Positions 25,873 to 33,598 of a stretch of 64,000 nt of DNA are shown in pieces. A program made the translations under genes and the position numbers. The notes under the pieces were generated by a model that was given only the letters and a program-made list of their open reading frames with translations, made no database searches and was not told the DNA's origin. The stretch is taken from assembly GCF_015533855.1 (NCBI RefSeq), contig NZ_AP024154.1, forward strand, positions 2,300,501 to 2,364,500. The letters are read 5' to 3'. Each line of letters begins with the position of its first letter. Within the stretch, counting starts at the first letter, position 1. This DNA comes from Echinicola sp. 20G. Lineage in GTDB: Bacteria; Bacteroidota; Bacteroidia; Cytophagales; Cyclobacteriaceae.

Positions 25873-27189
25873 GTGACCATATTATTTGTGCTGCTTAGCA
25901 TATTGCTCTTAGTTTTGCTTATTGTTTGGGCAAAGATCAATCCTTTTATTGCTTTTCTGATTACCTCCATTACTGCAGGTTTTTTGCTGGGTATCCCTGC
26001 TCAGGATATTGCGGCTTCTGTTCAAAAAGGTATGGGTAATCTTCTAGGTGATTTGATTATCATCATCACCATGGGAGCGATGTTGGGGAAACTGGTGGCA
26101 GAAAGTGGTGCTGCGCAAAGAATAGCAGATTTTTTGATGAGTATTTTTGGAAAGAAATATATCCATTGGGCCATGATGCTAACTGGCTTGGTGGTTGGAA
26201 TCCCGTTGTTTTACAATGTGGGTTTTGTCTTATTAGTACCCTTGGTTTTTACTGTGGCCTACCAGTATAGACTTCCAGCGGTTTTTGTTGGGATGCCATT
26301 GTTAGCAGCTTTGTCCGTGACCCACGGTTTTTTGCCACCTCATCCATCACCTGCGGCCTTGGTGGCGCAGTTTGATGCCAACATGGGGCTTACCTTATTA
26401 TATGGGATCATTATAGCTGTGCCTACCATTTTGGTTGCGGGGCCTTTATTTTCCCAAATGTTGAAAAAGATTCCTTCCAGTCCCTTGGAGACATTTCGAG
26501 CCAGCTCAAAGCCAGAAGAAGAATTGCCAGGGACATTTAATAGTTTCTTTTCAGCCCTTTTACCAGTTGTTTTGTTGATTAGTACTACGGTTTTGGCACT
26601 TCAGGTTCCAGAGGAACATTCATTCTATCCTTATATTTTGTTTGTTTCCGACCCGGGAATGGTTATGTTGATCTCCTTACTCGTAGCTACTTTTACATTG
26701 GGGCTGAAAATGGAAGTGGGAATGAAGGAACTCATGGATATCTATGTGGTGGCAGTCAAGGATGTTTCAATGATCATTTTGATCATTGCGGGTGCTGGAG
26801 CCTTGAAACAAGTATTGATGGATAGTGGAGTGAGTCAAGTGATAGCAGATGGATTAGAAGGTTGGGAGGTGCATCCATTGGTATTGGCTTGGACCATTAC
26901 AGCGGTGATCAGGGTTTGTGTAGGTTCAGCAACAGTTGCTGGATTGACCACAGCTGGGATCATAGGGCCATTGATTCACGATGCTGGTGCTGACCCAAAT
27001 TTGGTGGTGCTGGCTATTGGTGCAGGAAGCTTGATGTTTTCTCATTTTAATGATGCTGGCTTTTGGATGTATAAGGAATTTTTCAATGTAAGTATAAAGG
27101 ATACCATCAAGTCTTGGTCAGTAATGGAAACCATAGTGGCCGTAGTAGGGCTTTTTGGGGTAATGATCTTGGATTGGATTTTGTTTTGA
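25873..27189 (+). CDS. GntP-family permease (gluconate/hydroxy-acid:H+ symporter type)
   Basis: The 438-residue product is an integral membrane protein with some 12 hydrophobic segments. GntP landmarks include LGDLIIIITMGAMLGKLVAE, the LVVGIPLFYNVGFVLLVPLV block, the HGFLPPHPSPAALVAQFDAN loop, VSMIILIIAGAGALKQVLMD and GSATVAGLTTAGIIGPLI, ending GSLMFSHFNDAGFWMYKEFF. The family takes up gluconate and related hydroxy acids, and some members D-serine (DsdX). The genes downstream make a D-hydroxy-amino acid or similar substrate more likely here than gluconate (inference). The start is a GTG with no nearer upstream ATG. RidA follows 53 bp later. Confidence 0.88.
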   Translation: MTILFVLLSILLLVLLIVWAKINPFIAFLITSITAGFLLGIPAQDIAASVQKGMGNLLGDLIIIITMGAMLGKLVAESGAAQRIADFLMSIFGKKYIHWAMMLTGLVVGIPLFYNVGFVLLVPLVFTVAYQYRLPAVFVGMPLLAALSVTHGFLPPHPSPAALVAQFDANMGLTLLYGIIIAVPTILVAGPLFSQMLKKIPSSPLETFRASSKPEEELPGTFNSFFSALLPVVLLISTTVLALQVPEEHSFYPYILFVSDPGMVMLISLLVATFTLGLKMEVGMKELMDIYVVAVKDVSMIILIIAGAGALKQVLMDSGVSQVIADGLEGWEVHPLVLAWTITAVIRVCVGSATVAGLTTAGIIGPLIHDAGADPNLVVLAIGAGSLMFSHFNDAGFWMYKEFFNVSIKDTIKSWSVMETIVAVVGLFGVMILDWILF

Positions 27190-27242
27190 GATTGAAGTAA
27201 ATTGTAAACACTTTAGAAAAGGTATCAATAAAAAAGACCAAT

Positions 27243-27704
27243 ATGTCAGCGGAAGAGAACTTTAATAAGCTAGAACTTAATTTACCACCTGCTCCCAAGC
27301 CTTTGGGAGTTTATAAGCCTTGCTTGATTGACGGTAAATATTTGTATTTATCGGGACACGGAACGGTGAAGGATGATGGAACCCTGATCATGGGGAGAAT
27401 TGGACAGGAAATGGATATGGAGCAAGGTAAGCTAGCCGCTAGGCAAGTAGGCTTGGCCATGCTTTCCACAATTCGGGCCAACCTTGGAAGCCTTAACAAG
27501 GTAAAAAGAGTGATCAAGGTGTTGGGTATGGTAAACTGTGTACCTGAATTTGAAAAACACCCTTATGTCATCAATGGCTGCAGCGAACTTTTTGCGGCTG
27601 TCTGGGGGGAAGAAAATGGGATTGGGGTTAGAAGCGCTGTAGGCTTTGGCTCTCTTCCCGATAATATTCCAGTAGAAGTTGAAGCTGTTTTTGAACTACA
27701 TTAA
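27243..27704 (+). CDS. RidA/YjgF-family enamine/imine deaminase
   Basis: The 153-residue product belongs to the RidA superfamily. It contains GKYLYLSGHGTVKDDGTLIM, QGKLAARQVGLAMLSTIRAN, LGMVNCVPEFEKHPYVINGC and the C-terminal GVRSAVGFGSLPDNIPVEVE with the Arg (VRSAVG) that in RidA proteins hydrolyses 2-aminoacrylate and other enamines. Such intermediates are released by PLP dehydratases, which fits its place directly before the D-serine-dehydratase-like gene, 2 bp apart. It is longer than the 130-residue canonical RidA, matching the YjgF-related subgroup. Confidence 0.88.
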   Translation: MSAEENFNKLELNLPPAPKPLGVYKPCLIDGKYLYLSGHGTVKDDGTLIMGRIGQEMDMEQGKLAARQVGLAMLSTIRANLGSLNKVKRVIKVLGMVNCVPEFEKHPYVINGCSELFAAVWGEENGIGVRSAVGFGSLPDNIPVEVEAVFELH

Positions 27705-27706
27705 TT

Positions 27707-28825
27707 ATGCCTGAAGACTTAGAAGACTGGTATGTTGTAAGAGATGTAGAGAAGATAGATTCACCTGCTTTGATCGTTTACCCCAAAAGGGTGAGGAATA
27801 ATATCAAAAAGCTTAAATCGATGGTCAAGAGCCTCGATCAGCTCCAACCTCATGTCAAGACATTCAAATGTAGGGAAGTGGTGGACATGTTGATGGAGGA
27901 AGGGATACTCCAGTTTAAATGTGCCACCATAGCCGAGGCAGAGATGTTGGCGATCGCAGGAGCCAAGGAAGTGCTGATTGCCTACCCAATGGTTGGTCCT
28001 AAGGTGAACAGAATGATCAAGCTGATGTTGGCCTATCAAGATACCCAATTTTCATGTCTGGTAGATTGCCCAGAACAGGCACTGCACCTTTCGAACCATA
28101 CCCATCAGGCTGATGTATATCTCCGCGTTTATGTGGATATAAATGTAGGAACGGATAGAACCGGAATCGGTCCAAATGAAGGTGCCATGGAGCTTTATGA
28201 TTTTTGTAAAGAAACCAGCCACTTGATCACGATGGGATTGCATATTTACGATGGACATATTAGGCAACTGGATATCAATGAGCGAGCGAGATGTTGTGAC
28301 GAAGCTTTCGAACCTGTTAATAAAATGATGGACCAGATCGTGAAAAAGTATGGTCAGGATATAAAAGTAATAGCAGGAGGAACCCCTACATTTCCCATTC
28401 ATCAAAAGCGAAAAGGGGTAATTTGTAGCCCGGGGACATTTGTCTATTGGGATAAAGGGTATCATGATGCCTTGCCTGAGCAGCAATTTGATTTTGGTGC
28501 TGTTTTGCTCTGCAGGGTAGTTTCTAAGCCGGCACCTCATCTGGCCTGTTTGGACTTGGGTTATAAATCAATTGCTTCTGAAGGCTCCTTGGAAAACAGG
28601 GCTTGGTTTTTAGGGTATCCAAAATGGAAAATTGTTGGTCATCATGAGGAACATATGGTGGTGGATGTGGGCAGGGATTCTTTAGAAGTGGGCCAAGAAA
28701 TCTATGCTGTTCCAAATCATATTTGCCCAACTGTTGCGATGTATGATAAGGTGCTTACTGTTGAAAGTCATGTGGTAAATGGTAAATGGTTGACTTTGGC
28801 TAGAAAAAGGAAAATTAACATTTAA
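27707..28825 (+). CDS. Metal/PLP enzyme of the D-threonine aldolase/D-serine dehydratase family
   Basis: The 372-residue product has the alanine-racemase-type N-terminal PLP barrel, with K51 in QPHVKTFK as the Schiff-base lysine, then QFKCATIAEAEMLAIAGAKE, INVGTDRTGIGPNEG and VIAGGTPTFPIH. The C-terminal D-serine-dehydratase-like domain has NHICPTVAMYD with H338-x-C340. In this family His-x-Cys binds zinc in eukaryotic-type D-serine dehydratase, while D-threonine aldolases are reported with His-x-Asp, so dehydratase-type chemistry is favoured, though not proven. Databases usually label it D-TA. It is 2 bp after RidA and 69 bp before a dipeptidase gene, in a likely salvage operon. Confidence 0.85.
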   Translation: MPEDLEDWYVVRDVEKIDSPALIVYPKRVRNNIKKLKSMVKSLDQLQPHVKTFKCREVVDMLMEEGILQFKCATIAEAEMLAIAGAKEVLIAYPMVGPKVNRMIKLMLAYQDTQFSCLVDCPEQALHLSNHTHQADVYLRVYVDINVGTDRTGIGPNEGAMELYDFCKETSHLITMGLHIYDGHIRQLDINERARCCDEAFEPVNKMMDQIVKKYGQDIKVIAGGTPTFPIHQKRKGVICSPGTFVYWDKGYHDALPEQQFDFGAVLLCRVVSKPAPHLACLDLGYKSIASEGSLENRAWFLGYPKWKIVGHHEEHMVVDVGRDSLEVGQEIYAVPNHICPTVAMYDKVLTVESHVVNGKWLTLARKRKINI

Positions 28826-28894
28826 TGTATGCCATTTTAGCGCTCATTATTGATATAGGCTTTTATCAACAAAACTCTAACAAGAAATATAAAT

Positions 28895-29965
28895 ATGTTC
28901 ACCATAGATGCCCATTTGGATTTAAGCATGAATGCTTTGGAGTGGAACAGGGATCTAACACAGCCTGTAGCGACTATCAATGCTCGTGAGCAAGGTCAAA
29001 ACGATAAGCCAGACAGAGGGAAAGCTACTGTTTCTTTGCCTTCATTGCGGGAAGGGGATGTTGGGCTGGTAGTGGCGACGCAAATAGCGAGGTATGTTGC
29101 TCCCGATAATCCTTTGCCCGGTTGGCATTCGCCTGCGCAAGCATGGGCCCAGACCCAAGGACAATTGGCTTGGTATAAGGCCATGGAGGACGCTGGGGAA
29201 ATGGTTCAAATAAGGGATTTGGATGGGTTGGAGAAGCATTTGAGTTTATGGAAATGTGATTTGCCCAATGAAGATAAGCCGATTGGTTATATCTTATCCT
29301 TGGAAGGGGCAGATTCGATTGTTGATCTGAGCTATCTTGAAAAAGCCTACGATTATGGTTTGAGAGCGCTTGGACCAGCCCATTATGGTCCCGGAAGGTA
29401 TGCGCAGGGAACTGATGCGACAGGTTTTATGGGTAAGAAGGGGCAAGAACTTCTAAAAGAGATGGAGCGTCTGAATATTGTTTTGGATGCGACACACCTT
29501 TGTGATGATAGTTTTTGGGAAGCAATGGAGCACTTTAATGGCCATGTGTGGGCCAGTCACAATAACTGTAGAGCTTTGGTGGATCATAACAGGCAGTTTA
29601 GTGATGAGCAGATCAAAGCGCTCATAGAAAGAGGAGCCGTTATTGGTGGGGCCTTGGATGCTTGGATGATGGTTTCAGGTTGGGTGAGAGGGAAGTCCAC
29701 ACCTTTGGAAACAGGCTGTAACCTAGAGATCCTGTTAGATCATCTGGATCATATCTGTCAGCTGGCAGGAAATGCAGATCACATTGGCATTGGAACGGAT
29801 TTAGATGGTGCTTTTGGAAAGGAACAATGCCCTTATGATCTGGAGACAATTTCAGATTTACAAAAAATCCCAAAATTATTGGGGAAAAGAGGTTATTCAA
29901 ATATAGATATTGAGAAAGTCATGTACGGAAATTGGCTCAGATTTTTGAGAAAGGCATGGTCCTGA
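28895..29965 (+). CDS. Membrane dipeptidase (peptidase M19)
   Basis: The 356-residue product is a dinuclear-zinc dipeptidase of the renal dipeptidase family. It has the N-terminal HxD motif in TIDAHLDLSMNALEW, YILSLEGADSI with the bridging Glu region, GLRALGPAHYGPGRYAQGTD, LNIVLDATHLCDDSFWEAME, VWASHNNCRALVDHNRQFSD and the C-terminal HIGIGTDLDGAFG. M19 enzymes hydrolyse dipeptides, including those with a C-terminal D-residue, so release of D-amino acids for the preceding PLP enzyme is a sensible coupling (inference). No signal peptide is visible, so it is probably cytoplasmic. Confidence 0.92.
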   Translation: MFTIDAHLDLSMNALEWNRDLTQPVATINAREQGQNDKPDRGKATVSLPSLREGDVGLVVATQIARYVAPDNPLPGWHSPAQAWAQTQGQLAWYKAMEDAGEMVQIRDLDGLEKHLSLWKCDLPNEDKPIGYILSLEGADSIVDLSYLEKAYDYGLRALGPAHYGPGRYAQGTDATGFMGKKGQELLKEMERLNIVLDATHLCDDSFWEAMEHFNGHVWASHNNCRALVDHNRQFSDEQIKALIERGAVIGGALDAWMMVSGWVRGKSTPLETGCNLEILLDHLDHICQLAGNADHIGIGTDLDGAFGKEQCPYDLETISDLQKIPKLLGKRGYSNIDIEKVMYGNWLRFLRKAWS

Positions 29966-30073
29966 TGTAACAGACCTTTTTCTAGAGTGATATGGGTTGA
30001 TAACTTATTGAAATACAGTGGTTATTTTTGATGGTGATGTGCTATTGTCCTCTAATTTTTTCAATCCAAATTA

Positions 30074-30102
30074 TTTGATGTTGCAAAAAATCAGTACCTT
30101 TG
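30074..30102 (+). promoter_or_regulatory. Promoter of rpsA
   Basis: TTTG (30074-30077), 17 nt, TACCTTTG (30095-30102) followed by CA. The -7 element with CA after it is the classic Bacteroidota form; the spacer is slightly short of the usual 19. It implies initiation near 30108 and a leader of about 110 nt. Confidence 0.7.
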
Positions 30103-30107
30103 CAGTC

Positions 30108-30217
30108 CGTTCGGGTGGACGGTTTTTGTTTTGCCATTTGGTGAAATGAAAAATTCACAACTAAAAACCTCAGCCTGAAGACTCTAGGGCTGTTGAAAGT
30201 CAGAGTCGTTTACTAAT
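30108..30217 (+). promoter_or_regulatory. Structured 5' leader of rpsA
   Basis: The predicted leader begins near GTCCGTTCGGGTGGACGG, which can form a short GC hairpin. Close to the start codon, CAGCC (30171-30175) can pair with GGCTG (30188-30192), and GACTCT (30180-30185) with AGAGTC (30202-30207). The second stem uses the loop of the first, so they are either alternatives or a pseudoknot ending 10 nt before the ATG. S1 is autoregulated in proteobacteria; a similar role here is inference. Confidence 0.4.
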
Positions 30218-31990
30218 ATGTCTAATAACGAAGATTTTAACTGGGACAAGTTCGAAACCAAAGGTTTTGGTGAAGGCTACACTTCTGCCGAGAGAGCAGA
30301 GATGGAAAAACTTTATGACCAAACCTTGACTGAAATCAGTGAGAAGGAAGTAATCAAAGGTACTGTAGTAGGTGTCAATGATAAGGATGTGATCATCAAC
30401 ATCGGTTTCAAATCTGATGGTTTGGTGCCAAGAACTGAATTCCGTGACCTTCCTGATCTTAAGATCGGTGACGAAGTAGAACTTTTCATTGAAGAGCAAG
30501 AAAATGCATTGGGTCAATTGGTTCTTTCTAGAAAGAAAGCCAAAATGGTACGTGCATGGCAAGACATCGAAGATGCACTTGAGTTTGACAATGTGATCGA
30601 AGGTCTTGTGAAAAGAAGAACCAAAGGTGGTTTGATCGTAGATATCTACGGTGTAGAAGCCTTCTTGCCAGGTTCTCAAATTGACGTGAAGCCTATCAGA
30701 GACTTTGATGTTTATGTAGGTAAGAAAATGGAAGTAAAAGTGGTTAAGATCAACCACGCTAATGATAACGTTGTTGTTTCTCACAAAGTATTGATCGAGA
30801 AAGATCTAGAGAAGCAAAAAGCAGAAATCCTAAACAACCTAGAGAAAGGTCAGGTATTGGAAGGTGTGATCAAGAACATGACCAACTTCGGTGTATTCAT
30901 CGACTTGGGTGGTGTAGATGGTCTACTTCACATTACAGATATCTCTTGGGGCAGAATCAACCATCCAGAAGAAGTGCTTAACCTTGACGATAAAGTTCAG
31001 GTGGTGGTACTTGACTTCGATGATGACAAGAAACGTATCTCTTTGGGTATGAAGCAGCTTACTGCTCATCCTTGGGATTCTCTTTCTGCTGAATTGGAAG
31101 TTGGTTCTAAAGTGAAAGGTAAAATCGTTAATGTTGCTGACTATGGTGCATTCCTTGAGTTGGCTCCAGGCGTTGAAGGTTTGATCCACGTATCTGAGAT
31201 GTCTTGGTCTCAGCACTTGAGAAACCCTGCCGATTTTGTTAAAGTAGGAGACGAAATCGAAGCAGTAGTACTTACTTTGGACAAAGAAGACAGAAAAATG
31301 TCTCTTGGTATCAAGCAATTGACTGAAGATCCATGGACTAAGCAAGACATGGTGACTAAGTATGCTGTAAGCACTAAGCACAAAGGCGTGGTAAGAAACT
31401 TGACTAATTTCGGATTGTTCCTTGAGCTTGAAGAAGGTATCGACGGTCTTGTACACGTTTCTGATCTTTCTTGGACTAAGAAAATCAAGCACCCATCTGA
31501 GTACGTTAAGGTAGGGGATGAATTAGAAGTAATCGTTCTTGAGCTTGATGTTGACAACAGAAGATTGGCCCTAGGTCATAAGCAATTGGAAGAAAACCCA
31601 TGGGATACTTTTGAAGGTATCTTCCCTGTAGGTTCTGTTCACAAGTGTACTGTTGTTTCTAAAAATGACAAAGGTGCGGTTCTAGAACTTCCTTACGGAT
31701 TGGAAGGATTCGCTACTATCAAAAACCTAGAGAAAGAAGACGGTTCTCAAGTAGAAGTTGGAGAAGCTCTTGACTTCAGAGTAACTGAATTCTCTAAAGA
31801 TGATAAGCGTATCGTTCTTTCTCACACTGCTACTTTCAAAGAAGAAGCTATCCCTGCTGCTAAGCCAGCTAAGAAAGCTGCTCCTAAGAAGAAAGCTGCT
31901 GGTGCTGAGCCTCAAGAGAAGTCTACTCTTGGAGACCTAGATGCTCTTTCTGCATTGAAAGAGAAAATGGAAGGTGGAGACAAAAAATAA
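30218..31990 (+). CDS. rpsA: 30S ribosomal protein S1
   Basis: S1 binds mRNA and helps load it on the 30S subunit. The 590-residue product has six S1 repeats, recognisable at VIKGTVVGVNDKDVIINIGF, VIEGLVKRRTKGGLIVDI, VLEGVIKNMTNFGVFIDLGG, KVKGKIVNVADYGAFLEL, KHKGVVRNLTNFGLFLELEE and VHKCTVVSKNDKGAVLELPY. The first two diverge, as expected for the ribosome-binding pair. A basic Ala/Lys tail (AKPAKKAAPKKKAAG) and an acidic end follow, typical of Bacteroidota S1. It has its own promoter and a strong terminator 27 bp after the stop. Codon use is that of a highly expressed gene. Confidence 0.97.
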   Translation: MSNNEDFNWDKFETKGFGEGYTSAERAEMEKLYDQTLTEISEKEVIKGTVVGVNDKDVIINIGFKSDGLVPRTEFRDLPDLKIGDEVELFIEEQENALGQLVLSRKKAKMVRAWQDIEDALEFDNVIEGLVKRRTKGGLIVDIYGVEAFLPGSQIDVKPIRDFDVYVGKKMEVKVVKINHANDNVVVSHKVLIEKDLEKQKAEILNNLEKGQVLEGVIKNMTNFGVFIDLGGVDGLLHITDISWGRINHPEEVLNLDDKVQVVVLDFDDDKKRISLGMKQLTAHPWDSLSAELEVGSKVKGKIVNVADYGAFLELAPGVEGLIHVSEMSWSQHLRNPADFVKVGDEIEAVVLTLDKEDRKMSLGIKQLTEDPWTKQDMVTKYAVSTKHKGVVRNLTNFGLFLELEEGIDGLVHVSDLSWTKKIKHPSEYVKVGDELEVIVLELDVDNRRLALGHKQLEENPWDTFEGIFPVGSVHKCTVVSKNDKGAVLELPYGLEGFATIKNLEKEDGSQVEVGEALDFRVTEFSKDDKRIVLSHTATFKEEAIPAAKPAKKAAPKKKAAGAEPQEKSTLGDLDALSALKEKMEGGDKK

Positions 31991-32016
31991 GCATAAGCTT
32001 ATTCCGCTATAAAAGT

Positions 32017-32048
32017 AAAAGCATCCGCCGCGGCGGATGCTTTTTTTG
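32017..32048 (+). terminator. Rho-independent terminator of rpsA
   Basis: A 28 bp perfect palindrome, AAAAGCATCCGCCG followed by CGGCGGATGCTTTT, continues into more T residues (TTTTTTTGTTTTT). Very strong hairpin; being symmetrical with A/T flanks it can also end transcripts of the convergent DUF72 gene. Confidence 0.93.
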
Positions 32049-32099
32049 TTTTTGTGGGGGATAGATTTTTTATATGACTTTAAGTCGTGATCTAAATCG

Positions 32100-32972
32100 C
32101 TATTGGTCCTCGTTGGGGATCTTTAAATCCAGATTAAATTGCTTGTTCAGTTTTTTGATGAGGTAAGCAGAAAGTAGGGGTGACTCCTTCTCAATATTTT
32201 GATGTACAAAGAAGTAGAGTTTTTGCAGACCCATCTCTCTCCAGCTGATGATTCTTTCCATCCAATCATCCAATCGGCTGTAATCGCTCTCAGCATTGGC
32301 TCCAACATAACGAATAAAGGCAGTGTCATTAGTAAGCCTCATATGGAGCATGTCCCTTCTGCCTGCTGTATCAACAACGATATTTGCCCGATTGTTGTCA
32401 ACCAATAGATTACAATAGTTGTTCAAAACCTCTTCATTAGCAAACCACTCAGCATTTCTTAATTCCAAGGCAAGTGGGATTTCTGGTGGGAATTCATTGA
32501 CAAACTTCTCTACCCTGTCAAAATCTTTTGGTTTGAAATTATCGTGCATTTGAAGAAAAGCCATGCCCAGCTTGTCTTCAAAATTGGCAATAGCATCTGC
32601 GAAGGCCATTACAGGTTCCTGTACATTGATCAGACGTTTGAAGTGGCTGACAGAATTAGGTATTTTAGGAAAGAATTTAAACCCTTTAGGTGTTTTGTCC
32701 GCCCAAGTTTTCACTTGTTCTATGCTGGGAGAGCTGTAGAATGTAGCATTGAGCTCAATGGAGTTGAATTGTGTAGAGTAATAGGTCAGCTCATCTTTGG
32801 TGCCTCTTGGGTAGAATCCCTTTAGGTCAGACCTGTTCCATTTGGCACATCCCACATATACTTCAAAGGGTTTGTCGGATTTATATTTATTGAGGATTTT
32901 TTTTGTTTCCGGATGGTCTTCCGGTAAGGTAAAATCTATGGATGAAGGATCTTCAACACTTCCGAATTTCAT
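32100..32972 (-). CDS. DUF72 family protein
   Basis: The 290-residue product belongs to the DUF72 (YecE-like) TIM-barrel family: FEVYVGCAKWNRSDLKGFYP, the TYYSTQFNSIELNATFYSSP motif, TPKGFKFFPKIPNSVSHFKR, LGMAFLQMHDNFKP, IPLALELRNAEWF and the end LYFFVHQNIEKESPLLSAYL. The family's reaction is unknown. Here a typical HGxxxY-type residue set is replaced by MRLTNDTAFIRYVGAN. It stands alone, convergent with rpsA and upstream on the minus strand is the tRNA-Cys terminator. Confidence 0.88.
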   Translation of the reverse strand: MKFGSVEDPSSIDFTLPEDHPETKKILNKYKSDKPFEVYVGCAKWNRSDLKGFYPRGTKDELTYYSTQFNSIELNATFYSSPSIEQVKTWADKTPKGFKFFPKIPNSVSHFKRLINVQEPVMAFADAIANFEDKLGMAFLQMHDNFKPKDFDRVEKFVNEFPPEIPLALELRNAEWFANEEVLNNYCNLLVDNNRANIVVDTAGRRDMLHMRLTNDTAFIRYVGANAESDYSRLDDWMERIISWREMGLQKLYFFVHQNIEKESPLLSAYLIKKLNKQFNLDLKIPNEDQ

Positions 32973-33121
32973 GGTTTGGTCTTTTAAGTTTTATGGACCT
33001 TTAATTTAAGAAAAATATGGAAAGAATAAATGTTCTTTTAGGTCAAAGGTTGCCCAATATATCACTTGGATGAAATGCGTGTTTGTGCTAGAACGGTAAG
33101 GTGAATTGAGCTAAAAAATTG

Positions 33122-33151
33122 AAAAAGCATCCGCCATAGTGGATGCTTTTT
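33122..33151 (-). terminator. Terminator of tRNA-Cys
   Basis: On the minus strand AAAAAGCATCC, an 8 nt loop (ACTATGGC) and GGATGCTTTTT form an 11 bp stem followed by TTTTTCAATTTTT, about 7 nt beyond the tRNA 3' end. The arm AAAGCATCC plus GCC is shared with the rpsA terminator 1.1 kb away. Confidence 0.85.
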
Positions 33152-33157
33152 TGAGTG

Positions 33158-33228
33158 AGGTCGAGAGCGGATTCGAACCGCTGTACAAGGTTTTGCAGAC
33201 CTCTGCCTAGCCACTCGGCCACTCGACC
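33158..33228 (-). tRNA. trnC: tRNA-Cys (anticodon GCA)
   Basis: On the minus strand a 71 nt cloverleaf can be drawn: acceptor GGTCGAG pairing with CTCGACC, a D-arm with GAGTGGCTAGGC, anticodon stem AGGT/ACCT enclosing CTGCAAA with anticodon GCA, and a T-arm GCGGTTCGAATCCGC. The unpaired base after the acceptor is T, the U73 that identifies cysteine tRNA. CCA is not encoded and must be added. It has its own promoter (33244-33274) and terminator. Confidence 0.96.
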
Positions 33229-33243
33229 ATCTGAATTGAGATG

Positions 33244-33274
33244 CAAATGTATAGATATTCTGGTTTTATGCAAA
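33244..33274 (-). promoter_or_regulatory. Promoter of tRNA-Cys
   Basis: Minus strand: TTTG (33274-33271), exactly 19 nt, TACATTTG (33251-33244) followed by CA. It predicts initiation near 33237-33239, about 10 nt before the tRNA 5' end. The two boxes and the spacing are identical to those of the act operon promoter facing the other way. Confidence 0.8.
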
Positions 33275-33519
33275 ATTGTTGAATTAAAATTTTAGTAATT
33301 TTTATCACGTCTTATTAAAAGATTTTAATCAGTTGGGCTCCGACATTGCAAATTGGTTGCCGATGTACAGTTCAAATAGAACTAATTGCTCAAAACTAGT
33401 TATTTATAAAGGTTCTAAATAGAAATCTAAAAATAAGTTAAGGCTTTAAGAGGCTGTTTTTCAGTATTATAGGTGCTTTTTGAGCTTTGAGGTAATTTGG
33501 CTGAAGCATATTATACGGG

Positions 33520-33550
33520 TTTGAAAAATAGAAGTTGGGTAGTACATTTG
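33520..33550 (+). promoter_or_regulatory. Promoter of the act-cox respiratory operon
   Basis: TTTG (33520-33523), exactly 19 nt, TACATTTG (33543-33550): a full Bacteroidota sigma-A match. Initiation near 33556 would give a leader of about 43 nt to the actA ATG at 33599. Confidence 0.8.
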
Positions 33551-33598
33551 TGGGGAGTTTTAAAAACCGTGAAATAAACTGATTAAAGAGTTATAAAT

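Larger units (their letters stand above)
33229..33598. other. Divergent intergenic region between tRNA-Cys and the act operon
   Basis: This 370 bp AT-rich gap holds the tRNA-Cys promoter at its left end and the act promoter at its right end. I see no gene, strong hairpin or repeat in the 245 bp between them (33275-33519); room for regulator sites exists but none is recognisable. Confidence 0.7.
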
